Positions 17,806 through 25,979 of a DNA stretch of 64,000 nt are shown here, one piece after another (the first letter of the stretch is position 1; each line of letters begins with the position of its first letter). The stretch spans positions 1 to 64,000 of the forward strand of contig CAVZPD010000009.1 of the NCBI GenBank assembly GCA_963777045.1. The letters run 5' to 3'. Source of the stretch: JAPSGM01 sp963777045. Lineage in GTDB: Bacteria; Chloroflexota; Limnocylindria; QHBO01. Under the pieces are notes generated by a model. That model was not told where the DNA came from. It searched no databases and saw only the letters and a program-made list of their open reading frames with translations. Both the position numbers and the translations under genes were made by a program.

Positions 17806-17828
17806 TTCCATTTTCTGGCGGGTGAGAC

Positions 17829-18749
17829 ATGGCAGGACTAGAGGACAGCGACATGACCGGCGTAGCCGAACAAGTGAAGACCGATGCGTCCGTGCGCGAG
17901 CGCACGGCCGTCGTGCCGGCGCCGGCTGCGGCATCGGCTCCGAGCGGTCCACCCGCGCTGCTGATCGATCACGTCAGCAAGCGGTTCAAGGTGGGTCGCA
18001 AGAAGAAGCCGGTGATCGCCGTGAACGACGTTTCGCTGAGCATTCCGCGCGGAGAGATCTACGGCGTGCTGGGGGCCAACGGCTCGGGGAAGTCGACCCT
18101 GATCCGCCTGGTGAGCACGCTGCTGACCCTGGACAGCGGCAAGGTGGAGGTGTTCGGCCACGACATCGAGCGCGACGAGATGGAGGTCAAGCGCCTCATC
18201 AACCGCGTGAGCGTGGACGCTGCCTTCTTCAAGAAGCTCAGCCCGCACGAGAACCTGATCTACGCGGCGCGCCTGTACGGCCTGGAGGCGAAGCAGGCAA
18301 GGGCCGATGCGATCCGGATCCTGGCGCGGCTGGGCATCAGCGAGAAGCGGCTGGGTCGCCCGCTGGAGCAGATGAGCCGGGGCATGCAGCAGAAGGTCGC
18401 CATCGCGCGGGCGCTGCTGACCAGCCCGGTCCTCATGCTCCTGGACGAGCCGACCACCGGCCTCGACCCGCGGTCGAAGCTGGATGTGCAGGCCTTCATC
18501 GAGGAGCTGCGTGACTCGCACGACGCGACGATCGTGCTGACCACGCACGACCTGGACGAGGCGGATCGGCTCTGTGACCGGATCTCGATCATCAACGACG
18601 GCCGGATCGTGGCGGAGGACAGCCCCGCCGGGCTGAAGGCGATGGTCGCGGAGAAGCACGGCCTGCCGCCGACGCTGAACAGCGTGTTCATGCAGTTCAC
18701 CGGCAGGTCCCTGGACGACGACATCGACGACGAGAACGAAGACGAGTAG
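17829..18749 (+). CDS. ABC transporter ATP-binding protein (ABC-2 export type)
   Basis: A 306-residue nucleotide-binding subunit with Walker A (GANGSGKST, about residue 85), signature (MSRGMQQKVAIARALL), Walker B (LMLLDEPTTGLDP) and H-loop (TTHDLDEAD), all intact. The first 40 residues are a low-complexity extension before the core (LLIDHVSKRFKVG). An internal ATG at 17853 is possible. It pairs with the ABC-2 permease at 19025 across a 65-residue gene and should form an exporter. Drug, lipid or polysaccharide substrates are possible. Substrate unknown. Confidence 0.9.
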   Translation: MAGLEDSDMTGVAEQVKTDASVRERTAVVPAPAAASAPSGPPALLIDHVSKRFKVGRKKKPVIAVNDVSLSIPRGEIYGVLGANGSGKSTLIRLVSTLLTLDSGKVEVFGHDIERDEMEVKRLINRVSVDAAFFKKLSPHENLIYAARLYGLEAKQARADAIRILARLGISEKRLGRPLEQMSRGMQQKVAIARALLTSPVLMLLDEPTTGLDPRSKLDVQAFIEELRDSHDATIVLTTHDLDEADRLCDRISIINDGRIVAEDSPAGLKAMVAEKHGLPPTLNSVFMQFTGRSLDDDIDDENEDE

Positions 18750-18773
18750 CGAATGAGAAAGGAGGTGAGAACC

Positions 18774-18971
18774 GTGTGGATTCATCCGACCCCACAGGAC
18801 TTCGTCCGCGACAACGAGATCCGCGTCGCGCAGCTGCGCCGCGAGATCCACGGCCGCGGCGAGCGATCCCGTGATGGGCGCCCCGTGCGGCGCTGGGTCG
18901 GTCGTCAGCTCGTCCGCGCAGGCGAGAAGCTGGCGGCGGACTCGACTATGCGGCCGGCTCGTTCCCTCTGA
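18774..18971 (+). CDS. small basic protein between ABC subunits
   Basis: A 65-residue frame starting at GTG 18774, preceded five bases earlier by AAAGGAGGTGA, an almost perfect Shine-Dalgarno and the strongest in the window. The product is Arg-rich (REIHGRGERSRDGRPVRRWV) with no membrane segment and no recognised family. It lies between the ATPase (24 bp gap) and the permease, so it is probably translated with the exporter. It may be a regulator or assembly factor. The strong initiation site argues against chance. Confidence 0.55.
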   Translation: MWIHPTPQDFVRDNEIRVAQLRREIHGRGERSRDGRPVRRWVGRQLVRAGEKLAADSTMRPARSL

Positions 18972-19024
18972 GGGGAGCGGGTCGGCTCAACCCGGCAGAC
19001 GACAGGAAGTGACGGAACGCGACC

Positions 19025-19825
19025 ATGGCACTGTTGACCCGTGAGCTGAGGGCGTCCTACGCCTTCGTGGAGCGGAATTTCAACCTCACAAAGCGATACT
19101 GGGGCTGGGAGATCGCCTGGCTCGTCTACTCGGTCGCGGGTGCCCTGGCGGTAAGCCTCATCGGCAAGGCGCAGGAAGACCCGGTCCTGCTGATGACGCT
19201 GGTGATCGGCACCATCTTCTGGAGCTACCTGTCGATCGTCTTCGAGTTCATCGCCGAGGCGGTCCAGTGGGAGCGCTGGGAAGGAACGCTGGAGTACACG
19301 TTCATGGCGCCGGTGCGGCGCTATGCGCAGCTGCTCGGAGCGGCGGCCTACGCCGTCCTCTTCGGGCTGGTGCACACGCTGTTCGTCCTGCTGGTCCTGG
19401 TGCTCTTCTTCGAGCTGGATCTCTCGGCCGCGAACTTCACCACCGCGGCAGCCTTCACGCTGCTGGGGACGGTGAGCTTCGCCGGAATCGGGATCGCGGC
19501 CTCCATCCTGCCGCTCATGTACGTGGAGCGGGGGGCGCAGATGGTGTTCGTCATCCAGTCCCTGCTGCTGCTGGTCAGCGGTGTCTACTACAGCACCGAC
19601 ATCCTGCCCGGCTGGATGCAGTTCATCAGCCAGTTCTCGCCGGCCACCTACGTGCTGGACGGCGTGCGGCAGGGGCTGATCGAGGGCGTCGGCATGGGCG
19701 AGCTGCTGCACGACGTGTGGCCGCTGCTCATCAGCGGACTGATCCTGATCCCCGCAGGGCTGTGGGCGTTCGGCGTCGCCGAGCGTTACGCCAAGCGGAC
19801 CGGCAAGCTGAAGCGCGTGGGTTGA
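19025..19825 (+). CDS. ABC-2 type transporter permease
   Basis: A 266-residue integral membrane protein with about six hydrophobic helices. It has the family-typical short PATYVLDGVRQGLIEG motif near residue 215, preceded by a membrane stretch and the GVYYSTDILPGWMQ loop. It is the membrane partner of the 17829 ATPase. The C-terminus is basic (RYAKRTGKLKRVG). The following acetyltransferase gene begins five bases later, suggesting one transcript. Confidence 0.88.
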   Translation: MALLTRELRASYAFVERNFNLTKRYWGWEIAWLVYSVAGALAVSLIGKAQEDPVLLMTLVIGTIFWSYLSIVFEFIAEAVQWERWEGTLEYTFMAPVRRYAQLLGAAAYAVLFGLVHTLFVLLVLVLFFELDLSAANFTTAAAFTLLGTVSFAGIGIAASILPLMYVERGAQMVFVIQSLLLLVSGVYYSTDILPGWMQFISQFSPATYVLDGVRQGLIEGVGMGELLHDVWPLLISGLILIPAGLWAFGVAERYAKRTGKLKRVG

Positions 19826-19830
19826 GCCGC

Positions 19831-20892
19831 ATGACGGACCCGATTCACACGGACTCACCTTCAAAGAATGGACCGATGAAAAGCTCTGCACCTTCTGCAC
19901 CGATGTCGGCGCCGGCCGGAGTCACCCTCCGGCCGTACGCCGGCGAACCCGATATCGACCACTTCGTGCGTATCTCGTCCGCGGGGAACGCGGCCGATGG
20001 CATCGAAGAGCGCGCCTCGCACGAGATGCTGCTCAACTTCTTCTCGCGCCCGAGGCCGAGCTTCGACCCGGCGCACGACGTGGTCGTGGCGGAGGCGGGC
20101 GGGCAGCCGGTCGCCTACGGTTTCACGTCGTGGGTCGACACGAATGACGGCCTGCGTGACTACATGACGCGCGGGCACGTCCACCCCGACTGGCGGCGCC
20201 GCGGGATCGGGACGGCGATCCTCGCCCACAACGAGGCACGGCTGCGGGAAGTCGCTGCGTCACAGGAGACCGATCGGCCGCGCCACTACATCGGCTTCTC
20301 GCCAGAAGGCAGGGTCGGGGCCGTTGCCCTGCTGACGGGCAACGGCTACCGGCCGGTCCGCTACTTCTTCGACATGCTTCGGCCGACCCTCGACGGCGTG
20401 GAGGTTCCGCCCATGCCCGCCGGTCTCGAGATCCGGCCCGTCGCGGGACGCGCCCAGCTGCGGCAGCTCTTCGACGCCGACGCGGAGGCGTTCCTCGACC
20501 ACTGGGGCGGCTTCGACGCGTCGGACGAGACGTTCGAGCAGTGGATGGCGGACCCGGACATGGATCCGTCACTCTTCGTGGTCGCCTGGGATGGCGATGA
20601 GATCGCGGGGGCGGTGGTGAACGAGATCAACGCCCACGAGAACCGGGAGCTCGGACGTGCCCGGGGGCTGCTCGATTCAGTCTTCGTCCGTCGACCATGG
20701 CGCGGGCGCGGACTGGCCGCCGCGCTGGTGGCCCGCTCGCTGGTGCTGCTGGGCGAGCGCGGCATGACGTCGGCCTGGCTGGGCGTGGATGCCGACAACC
20801 CGACCGGTGCCCTGCGCCTCTACGAAAAGGCCGGATTCGGGGTGGAGGTCCGCTCGAGCGCCTACCGAAAGCCAATGGAGCTGGACCGATGA
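19831..20892 (+). CDS. double-GNAT acetyltransferase (mycothiol-synthase-like)
   Basis: About 353 residues with two GNAT domains in tandem, the architecture of MshD-type acetyltransferases. The N-terminal domain carries DWRRRGIGTAIL (acetyl-CoA loop) and the C-terminal one RRPWRGRGLAAALVARSLVLL. ATG 19831 lies five bases after the permease stop. Later ATGs at 19876 and 19903 are also possible because the first 30 residues are low-complexity. A close paralogue follows with a 4-bp ATGA overlap. The substrate is unknown: an MshD role in thiol synthesis would need the other msh genes, which are not in this window. Confidence 0.85.
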   Translation: MTDPIHTDSPSKNGPMKSSAPSAPMSAPAGVTLRPYAGEPDIDHFVRISSAGNAADGIEERASHEMLLNFFSRPRPSFDPAHDVVVAEAGGQPVAYGFTSWVDTNDGLRDYMTRGHVHPDWRRRGIGTAILAHNEARLREVAASQETDRPRHYIGFSPEGRVGAVALLTGNGYRPVRYFFDMLRPTLDGVEVPPMPAGLEIRPVAGRAQLRQLFDADAEAFLDHWGGFDASDETFEQWMADPDMDPSLFVVAWDGDEIAGAVVNEINAHENRELGRARGLLDSVFVRRPWRGRGLAAALVARSLVLLGERGMTSAWLGVDADNPTGALRLYEKAGFGVEVRSSAYRKPMELDR

Positions 20893-21878
20893 GCACCGCA
20901 GCCGCGCCCGTTCGCGGACTGACCGTCCGCGCCTACCGGCAGGGAGATGCCGCCGCCGTCACCGAGCTGATCACCCGCAGCGACATCGCCGACGACGTCC
21001 CGTGGCGGGTCAGCGTCGAGGAGATCGAGAGCTGGCTGTCGCGGCGGAACGAGAAGTTCGACCCGACGCGCGACATGCGCATGGTCGAGACGGACGGCCG
21101 CCCGGTGGCCTACTGGGAGGTCGAATGGGTCGACACCACCGACGGGTTGCGGGAGTACCGCATCGGCTGCGCGGTGGACCCCGACTGGCGCGGGAAGGGC
21201 ATCGGCGCCTGGATGCTGCGAGAGGCGGAAGCGTACGCGCGAGAGCGCGCTCATGCCCTCCCGTCGGACCGGCAGCACTTCTACGGCAACTGGCAGCCGG
21301 ATACCGCCGCGAGCTCGATCCGGCTGGTGAAGCGCCACGGTTACGAGCCGGTGCGCTACTTCTTCGACATGGTGCGCCCGACGCTCGACGGCATCGTCGA
21401 GCATCCGATGCCCGATGGGCTGGAGCTGCGGCTGGTGGGCGACGACAATGACCTGCACCTGCAGCTGTGGAACGCCGACGTGGAGGCGTTCCAGGACCAC
21501 TGGGGCGGCTTCGACGGCTCGCCGGATCGGCTCGCCGAGTGGAAGCGTGACCCGAAGTGGGATCCGTCCCTGTTCGTGGTGGCGTGGGACGGCGACGAGA
21601 TCGCCGGCGGCGTGCTCAACGAGATCAGCGAGACTGAGAACGCGGCCTTCAACCGCAGGCGCGGCTGGCTGGCGTCGGTCTTCGTGCGCCGCCCGTGGCG
21701 CCGGCGCGGCCTGGCGCGGGCGCTGGTGGCGAGGTCACTGGTCGTCTTCCGCGAGCGCGGCATGACGTCGGCCGGGCTGGGCGTGGATGCGGCAAACCCG
21801 TCCGGCGCGCTGCGCCTGTACGAGGAGGCTGGGTTCGAGCCAGAGTTTCGCTCCGCCGCCTACCGCAAGCCGATGTAG
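20889..21878 (+). CDS. double-GNAT acetyltransferase, tandem paralogue
   Basis: About 329 residues, clearly paralogous to the preceding gene along its length. Shared strings include VRYFFDMVRPTLDG and DPSLFVVAWDGDEIAGG. Both acetyl-CoA loops are present (DWRGKGIGAWML and RRPWRRRGLARALVARSLVV). ATG 20889 overlaps the upstream stop by ATGA, indicating translational coupling. Tandem duplication followed by divergence is the simplest history. Substrate unknown. Confidence 0.87.
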   Translation: MSTAAAPVRGLTVRAYRQGDAAAVTELITRSDIADDVPWRVSVEEIESWLSRRNEKFDPTRDMRMVETDGRPVAYWEVEWVDTTDGLREYRIGCAVDPDWRGKGIGAWMLREAEAYARERAHALPSDRQHFYGNWQPDTAASSIRLVKRHGYEPVRYFFDMVRPTLDGIVEHPMPDGLELRLVGDDNDLHLQLWNADVEAFQDHWGGFDGSPDRLAEWKRDPKWDPSLFVVAWDGDEIAGGVLNEISETENAAFNRRRGWLASVFVRRPWRRRGLARALVARSLVVFRERGMTSAGLGVDAANPSGALRLYEEAGFEPEFRSAAYRKPM

Positions 21879-21954
21879 CTCTCTGCAGCTGATTTATCAG
21901 CCCCACTGACGATCCGGAGAATCGGGGAGGGAATCAGGCTGGTATGGCGGTGCT

Positions 21955-22056
21955 CGTTCGCCAGTTCATCGGCCCAGGTGATTACGCGGCGGTGGGGAGG
22001 CGGTTCGTTCGCCAGTTCATCACCCCGGCTGATAACGCGGCGGTGGCGGGCGGCGA
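21955..22056. repeat. 51-bp tandem direct repeat
   Basis: Two adjacent copies (21955-22005 and 22006-22056) share CGTTCGCCAGTTCATC at their starts and ACGCGGCGGTGG near their ends, with a few differences between. The gap before the repeat also has a small hairpin, GCTGAT/ATCAGC, near 21890-21903. The TGATAACGCGG of unit 2 is partly complementary to that TTATCAGCC. The repeat lies at the 3' ends of two converging operons. Confidence 0.7.
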
Positions 22057-22061
22057 CGTCG

Positions 22062-23279
22062 CTAGGGTCGGCCGCTGGCGAGGACGCCGTCGCGGACCTC
22101 GTGGTAGTAGTCGATGATCCGCTCGGTGACGCGCTCCCAGCTGTAGTCGGGGGCGCGGAGGCGACCGGCCTCGCCCATCTGGTTGCGCAGCTCCTCGTCG
22201 GTGGCGAGCTTGTAGAGGCCGGCGGCGAGCGCCATCGCGTTGCGCGGCTCCACCAGCAGCCCCTGGACGCCGCGCTGCATCACGTTCTTGTAGCCGTGAA
22301 TGTCGCTGGCAACGATGGGCGTGCCCGCCGCCATGGCCTCCAGCAGGACGATCCCGAACGACTCCTGGCCGGTGGCAGGTGAGCAGAAGATGTCGGCCGA
22401 GGCGAAGTAGCGCGCCTTGTCGTCATCGGCGACGCGACCCAGCCACTCCACGTCGCGGATCTGGCGCAGCCCCACGAAGCGACGGTACTCGCGCGCCTTC
22501 GGCCCCGTCCCGATCACGAGCAGCCGGGCGTCGACGTGCCGCTTGCGCAGACGGTGGTACGCCCGCAGCAGGTGGATCAGGCCCTTGCGCTCTTCGAAGC
22601 GGCCGACGAAGAGGATGTTGACCGTCCCGTCGCGCAGCTCGTCGAAGGGCTCGCCATCGGCGAATCGGTCCAGGTCGACGCCGTTGGGGATGATGCGGTA
22701 GTCGCCGGGAAAGTAGCGGCCGATGAAGTGGCGGGCCGCCCCGCTGACCGCGATGCGGCCGTCCAGCTTCTCGACCAGGTGGTGTGCGAAGCGCTTTCCG
22801 ACCCAGTAGGAGGGCGAGAAGCCGCCGAAGGCGTGGAAGGTGCCGATGTTGACCGTGTTCGATTGGTCGAGCATGGTCGGCGACAGGAACGGCACGAGCG
22901 GCTCATGGAAGTGCAGGATGTCGAACCGGTGCTCGGCCAGCAGGTCGCGGGCGCGCTGCTTGAAGCGCCAGCTGAGGGTGAGGCGGCCCATGCTGCCGTT
23001 GGCCGGGAAGGCGTAGCCGGTGCCCAGCCGGATGATGTGCCCCTCGCTCTCGCGCTCCTTGCCGTACCTGCTGGTGATGATCCAGGCGTCGTGGCCCAGG
23101 CGGCGCATGGCCTGGTACGTGTGCCGCACGTGCTCGTTCACGCCGCCGGGATGCGGGTAGCCGTACGGGCTGACGATGGCGATCTTGAGGGGCGGACGTC
23201 CGCGAGACAGCTGGCCCGATGGAGCGGCGGCGGCCGGCGCTCCATCGACGACGATCGGATTCTGCTCGAGCTTCGTCAT
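22062..23279 (-). CDS. GT4 glycosyltransferase, PimA-like (phosphatidylinositol mannosyltransferase candidate)
   Basis: A 405-residue GT-B retaining glycosyltransferase. The N-terminal half has the GGVNEHVRHTY acceptor-side motif of the PimA/PimB branch. The C-terminal half has FVGRFEERKGL and the GT4 catalytic ESFGIVLLEAM motif. ATG 23279 has GGGAGAG a few bases upstream and overlaps the PHP gene stop by four bases. It is the last gene of the inositol-lipid operon. This supports mannosylation of phosphatidylinositol on the inner membrane face, although the exact acceptor is inferred. Confidence 0.82.
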   Translation of the reverse strand: MTKLEQNPIVVDGAPAAAAPSGQLSRGRPPLKIAIVSPYGYPHPGGVNEHVRHTYQAMRRLGHDAWIITSRYGKERESEGHIIRLGTGYAFPANGSMGRLTLSWRFKQRARDLLAEHRFDILHFHEPLVPFLSPTMLDQSNTVNIGTFHAFGGFSPSYWVGKRFAHHLVEKLDGRIAVSGAARHFIGRYFPGDYRIIPNGVDLDRFADGEPFDELRDGTVNILFVGRFEERKGLIHLLRAYHRLRKRHVDARLLVIGTGPKAREYRRFVGLRQIRDVEWLGRVADDDKARYFASADIFCSPATGQESFGIVLLEAMAAGTPIVASDIHGYKNVMQRGVQGLLVEPRNAMALAAGLYKLATDEELRNQMGEAGRLRAPDYSWERVTERIIDYYHEVRDGVLASGRP

Positions 23280-24023
23280 CGCCACTCTCCCGTGGGACGC
23301 AGAGTATGGCGCAGGTGTCGAGCCTTGGCAGCCAGCTGGCGACCGTAGACCGCCACGTTGCTCCAGTTGCCCCAGTGCTCGCCATCGGCCTCGGCGGCGT
23401 GGTCGTGGATGGCGCTGCGGTAGTGCTCGGCGCTCCAGCCGGGGAACCAGGTCCATGCGCTGCCGATGTGCTCGCAGCACGTGGGCATCCGAGTTGCCGA
23501 CGCCGGGAAGGTGCAGCCGGCGCTCGTTGAGGTGCAGCCGCGCCAGGCGCCTTGAGCGGCCGGCCGCCGACGGGTTCATCAGCTCGATGGCGTCGAGGTG
23601 GTGGCGGGGATCGGGGTCGTCGTGCAGCTCGAGGAGGGTGCGCGTGCCCAGGCTGGGGGTGAGCGGCGCCATGGGATGGGCGGCGATCGCCAGGCCGCCC
23701 TGGTCGTGGATCCGCTCCAGCGTCTCCGTGATGGGGCGCAACGACGGGATGCGTTCCTCGATGAAGAGCGCGATGACGTGGCCGCGGCGGCTGGTCACCT
23801 CCTCGCCCACCACCAGCTCGAACGAGTAGTCGCCGGCCGCGTGGATCTCCCGCGCGCGGAGCGCACCGTCGATCCGCTCGTGGTCGGCGATCGCCACGAG
23901 GTCCAGGTCGGTGCTCTCCTCGACGTGGTCCAGCACCGACTGCACCTCGGCGGTCCCGTCGGAGTAGAGGGTGTGCAGGTGCATGTCGGCCTTGCCGCGC
24001 TCGTGGGGCCCGCGCGTGCTCAT
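23276..24023 (-). CDS. PHP-domain metal-dependent phosphoesterase (frameshifted)
   Basis: About 248 residues if one surplus base is ignored. PHP motifs are all present: DMHLHTLYSDG, VAIADHERID, an AIAAHP motif and GNSDAH. At 23472-23474 the frame shifts by one base. Before it the reading is GNSDAHVL; after it the sequence continues as EHIGSAWTWFPG in the next frame and ends at 23276, overlapping the GT4 start in an ATGA. That neat end indicates the second frame is authentic. Its position among PI/PIM genes makes it a candidate phosphatase for phosphatidylinositol phosphate. The shift may be an assembly error. Confidence 0.75.
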
Positions 24024-24928
24024 GCCACCTGCCCCCGAAGCCGTCGCTGGTCGGTGAAGAATGGCTGGAACGAGGCCCACCACTGCTCCGGGGCCTCGGC
24101 GACGGCGCGCTCGAAGCTGGCGGCCAGCGCCCGCGTGAGTGCGGCGACGTCGGCGTCGCGGTCGCCCGTCACCTCTGCGGTGACCAGCTCGGCGCGGGCG
24201 ACGAAGCGATCCGGCCCGGCGCGCAGGACGCGGCCCATCACCAGCGGCCGGCCGGTGCGGAGCGCCAGCGTGGCGGGGCCGGGCGCAAGCGTGGTGGCGT
24301 GGCCGAACATGGTGACCGGCACGCCACCGCGCCCCAGGTCCCGGTCCGCGACCATGGCGGCGATCTCGCCGCGCTTCAGCGCCGCGATCATCGGACGCGT
24401 GGCTCGTCGCAGCGGCACGATGTTCACCGGCTGGGCGCCCACGCGGCGCGCCATCAGGAACTCGAAGAGCTGCGGCGGCTCGGTCTCCTCGATGGGCGCG
24501 GTGACCCGCAGTCCCTGGTCCACCACGAAGTAGCCGAACGGCTCGAAGTTGCCCATGTGCGGGACCGCGATGACGGCGCCCTCGCGGAAGATCCCCTCCA
24601 CCGCTGCCCATGAGGCAGGTTCGACCGAGACGATCCGCTCGAGGTCCTCGCGCCGGTAGTGCGGGGCGCGCAGGACCTCCGCCCAGTAGCGGGCGTGCTC
24701 AACGAATGCCTGCTCGACGATGCGCCGGAAGGCGCGACCCTCGGCCGGCCGCCCCGTCGCCTCACAGACGCGTGCCATCGTCTGCGCCACCAGCGCTCGC
24801 CGATCGCCGGCGAGCCGATACCAGGCCCGGCCGATCAGCGCGGCGAGCGCGTACGCCGCCCGCGCCGGGAGCGAGCGCACCACGAGATCAGCGACCTCGA
24901 GCCCGGCGCGGAGGAGGAGACCACGCAT
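24020..24928 (-). CDS. LpxL/HtrB-family acyltransferase (PatA-like)
   Basis: A 302-residue lysophospholipid/lipid A-type acyltransferase family member. The catalytic HxxxxE motif reads HMGNFE near residue 122, followed by a second conserved block (MVADRDLGRGGVPVTMFG). Actinobacterial PatA, which acylates PIM mannose, belongs to this family. The gene overlaps the PHP gene start by ATGA and follows a second homologue by 3 bp. The operon context (inositol synthase, PI synthase, PimA-like GT) favours a PatA role over lipid A synthesis. Confidence 0.82.
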   Translation of the reverse strand: MRGLLLRAGLEVADLVVRSLPARAAYALAALIGRAWYRLAGDRRALVAQTMARVCEATGRPAEGRAFRRIVEQAFVEHARYWAEVLRAPHYRREDLERIVSVEPASWAAVEGIFREGAVIAVPHMGNFEPFGYFVVDQGLRVTAPIEETEPPQLFEFLMARRVGAQPVNIVPLRRATRPMIAALKRGEIAAMVADRDLGRGGVPVTMFGHATTLAPGPATLALRTGRPLVMGRVLRAGPDRFVARAELVTAEVTGDRDADVAALTRALAASFERAVAEAPEQWWASFQPFFTDQRRLRGQVA

Positions 24929-24931
24929 CGG

Positions 24932-25972
24932 TCAGGCGGAGGCCCTTGACCAGTCCTCGCCACGCCTCGCGAGCTCGAGCGCGCGACTCGCCTGCGCTCG
25001 CTGCGCATCGGTCTGCGGCCAGACGGGGCGGAACATGTACCACTGGCCAGGGTCCGCGGCGATCACCTGCCCGAGCGCGTCGGCGAGGGCCTGCGTGGCG
25101 CGGTAGATCTCGGCCGGATCCTCGCCGCTCGCGTGGATCAGCGGCAGCGCCTCGGCGTGGAAGCGATCGCCCTTCGTGCGCCGCGCGGCGACGGGAAGCA
25201 TCGGCGCCCCCGAACGGGCCGAGAGCGTGGCCGGGCCGGCCGGGAAGGTGGTCGCCTCGCCCAGGAACTCGACCGGGACGTCCCCGGCGCGGTAGCCGCC
25301 GTCACAGAAGAGGACCAGGTTCCCGCCGGCACGCAGCGCCTTGAACAGGGCGCGCAGCTTCCTCCAGCCAATGAGCGTCAGGCCGTGCCGCGCCCGCACC
25401 TCCTTGAGGTGCTCGTAGAGCCGCCCGTAGGTGGTGTCATCGGCGATGACGTGCAGCTCCTGGTTGTGCGCCAGCAGGGCTGGCGCGATGAGGTCCATGC
25501 CGCCGACGTGGACCGTGCACAGGAGCACGCCCTTGCCGGCCGCCTTGGCGTCGAAGAGCGGGGTGATGTCGGCGATGTCGACCAGGGAGCCGGACGCCTC
25601 GGGGCTGACGTCGGCCAGGCGCATCACGTCGACGAGGTAGCGGGCGTAGTTGCGGAAGGCGCGGCGTGCGGCGTGCCGCACGCGACGGTCGTCGGGATCC
25701 AGGCCCATGGCGCGGGCCAGGTTCTCGCGCACCACCCGTCCCTTTTGCCCGGCGGCGTCGTAGCCGACGTTGCCCACAGCGGCCGCCGCCGGCAGGACCA
25801 GGCCGCGTGGCAGCCAGCCCATGAGTCGCTCGGCGCCGCGATAGGCCCAGAAGGCGAGGAGCTCTCGGCGTCGCTCGCCCTTCGGCGGCGACGCCGCGGA
25901 GGCCGGCGGTTGCAGGGGGGCCGTCTCCGCAACCGCGCCGAGCGATTCGGCCGAGAGGTGTTCTGCCGACAA
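24932..25972 (-). CDS. second LpxL-family acyltransferase with HxxxxD motif
   Basis: A 346-residue paralogue of the following gene. The catalytic motif here is HVGGMD, with Asp replacing the usual Glu, which also occurs in some family members. The second block is CDGGYRAGDVPVEFLG. The N-terminus has a 35-residue disordered extension before the core begins. Two different acyltransferases in one PIM-type operon may set the two acylation positions of the lipid, as an inference. Seven bases separate it from the inositol phosphate synthase gene. Confidence 0.8.
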   Translation of the reverse strand: MSAEHLSAESLGAVAETAPLQPPASAASPPKGERRRELLAFWAYRGAERLMGWLPRGLVLPAAAAVGNVGYDAAGQKGRVVRENLARAMGLDPDDRRVRHAARRAFRNYARYLVDVMRLADVSPEASGSLVDIADITPLFDAKAAGKGVLLCTVHVGGMDLIAPALLAHNQELHVIADDTTYGRLYEHLKEVRARHGLTLIGWRKLRALFKALRAGGNLVLFCDGGYRAGDVPVEFLGEATTFPAGPATLSARSGAPMLPVAARRTKGDRFHAEALPLIHASGEDPAEIYRATQALADALGQVIAADPGQWYMFRPVWPQTDAQRAQASRALELARRGEDWSRASA

Positions 25973-25979
25973 CGCGCTG

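Noticed and set aside
19267..19830. Long upstream extension of the first GNAT frame (would give 541 residues)
   Set aside because: The extension is an out-of-frame shadow of the ABC permease with low-complexity Arg/Ala/Gly composition. The GNAT gene is taken to start at 19831.
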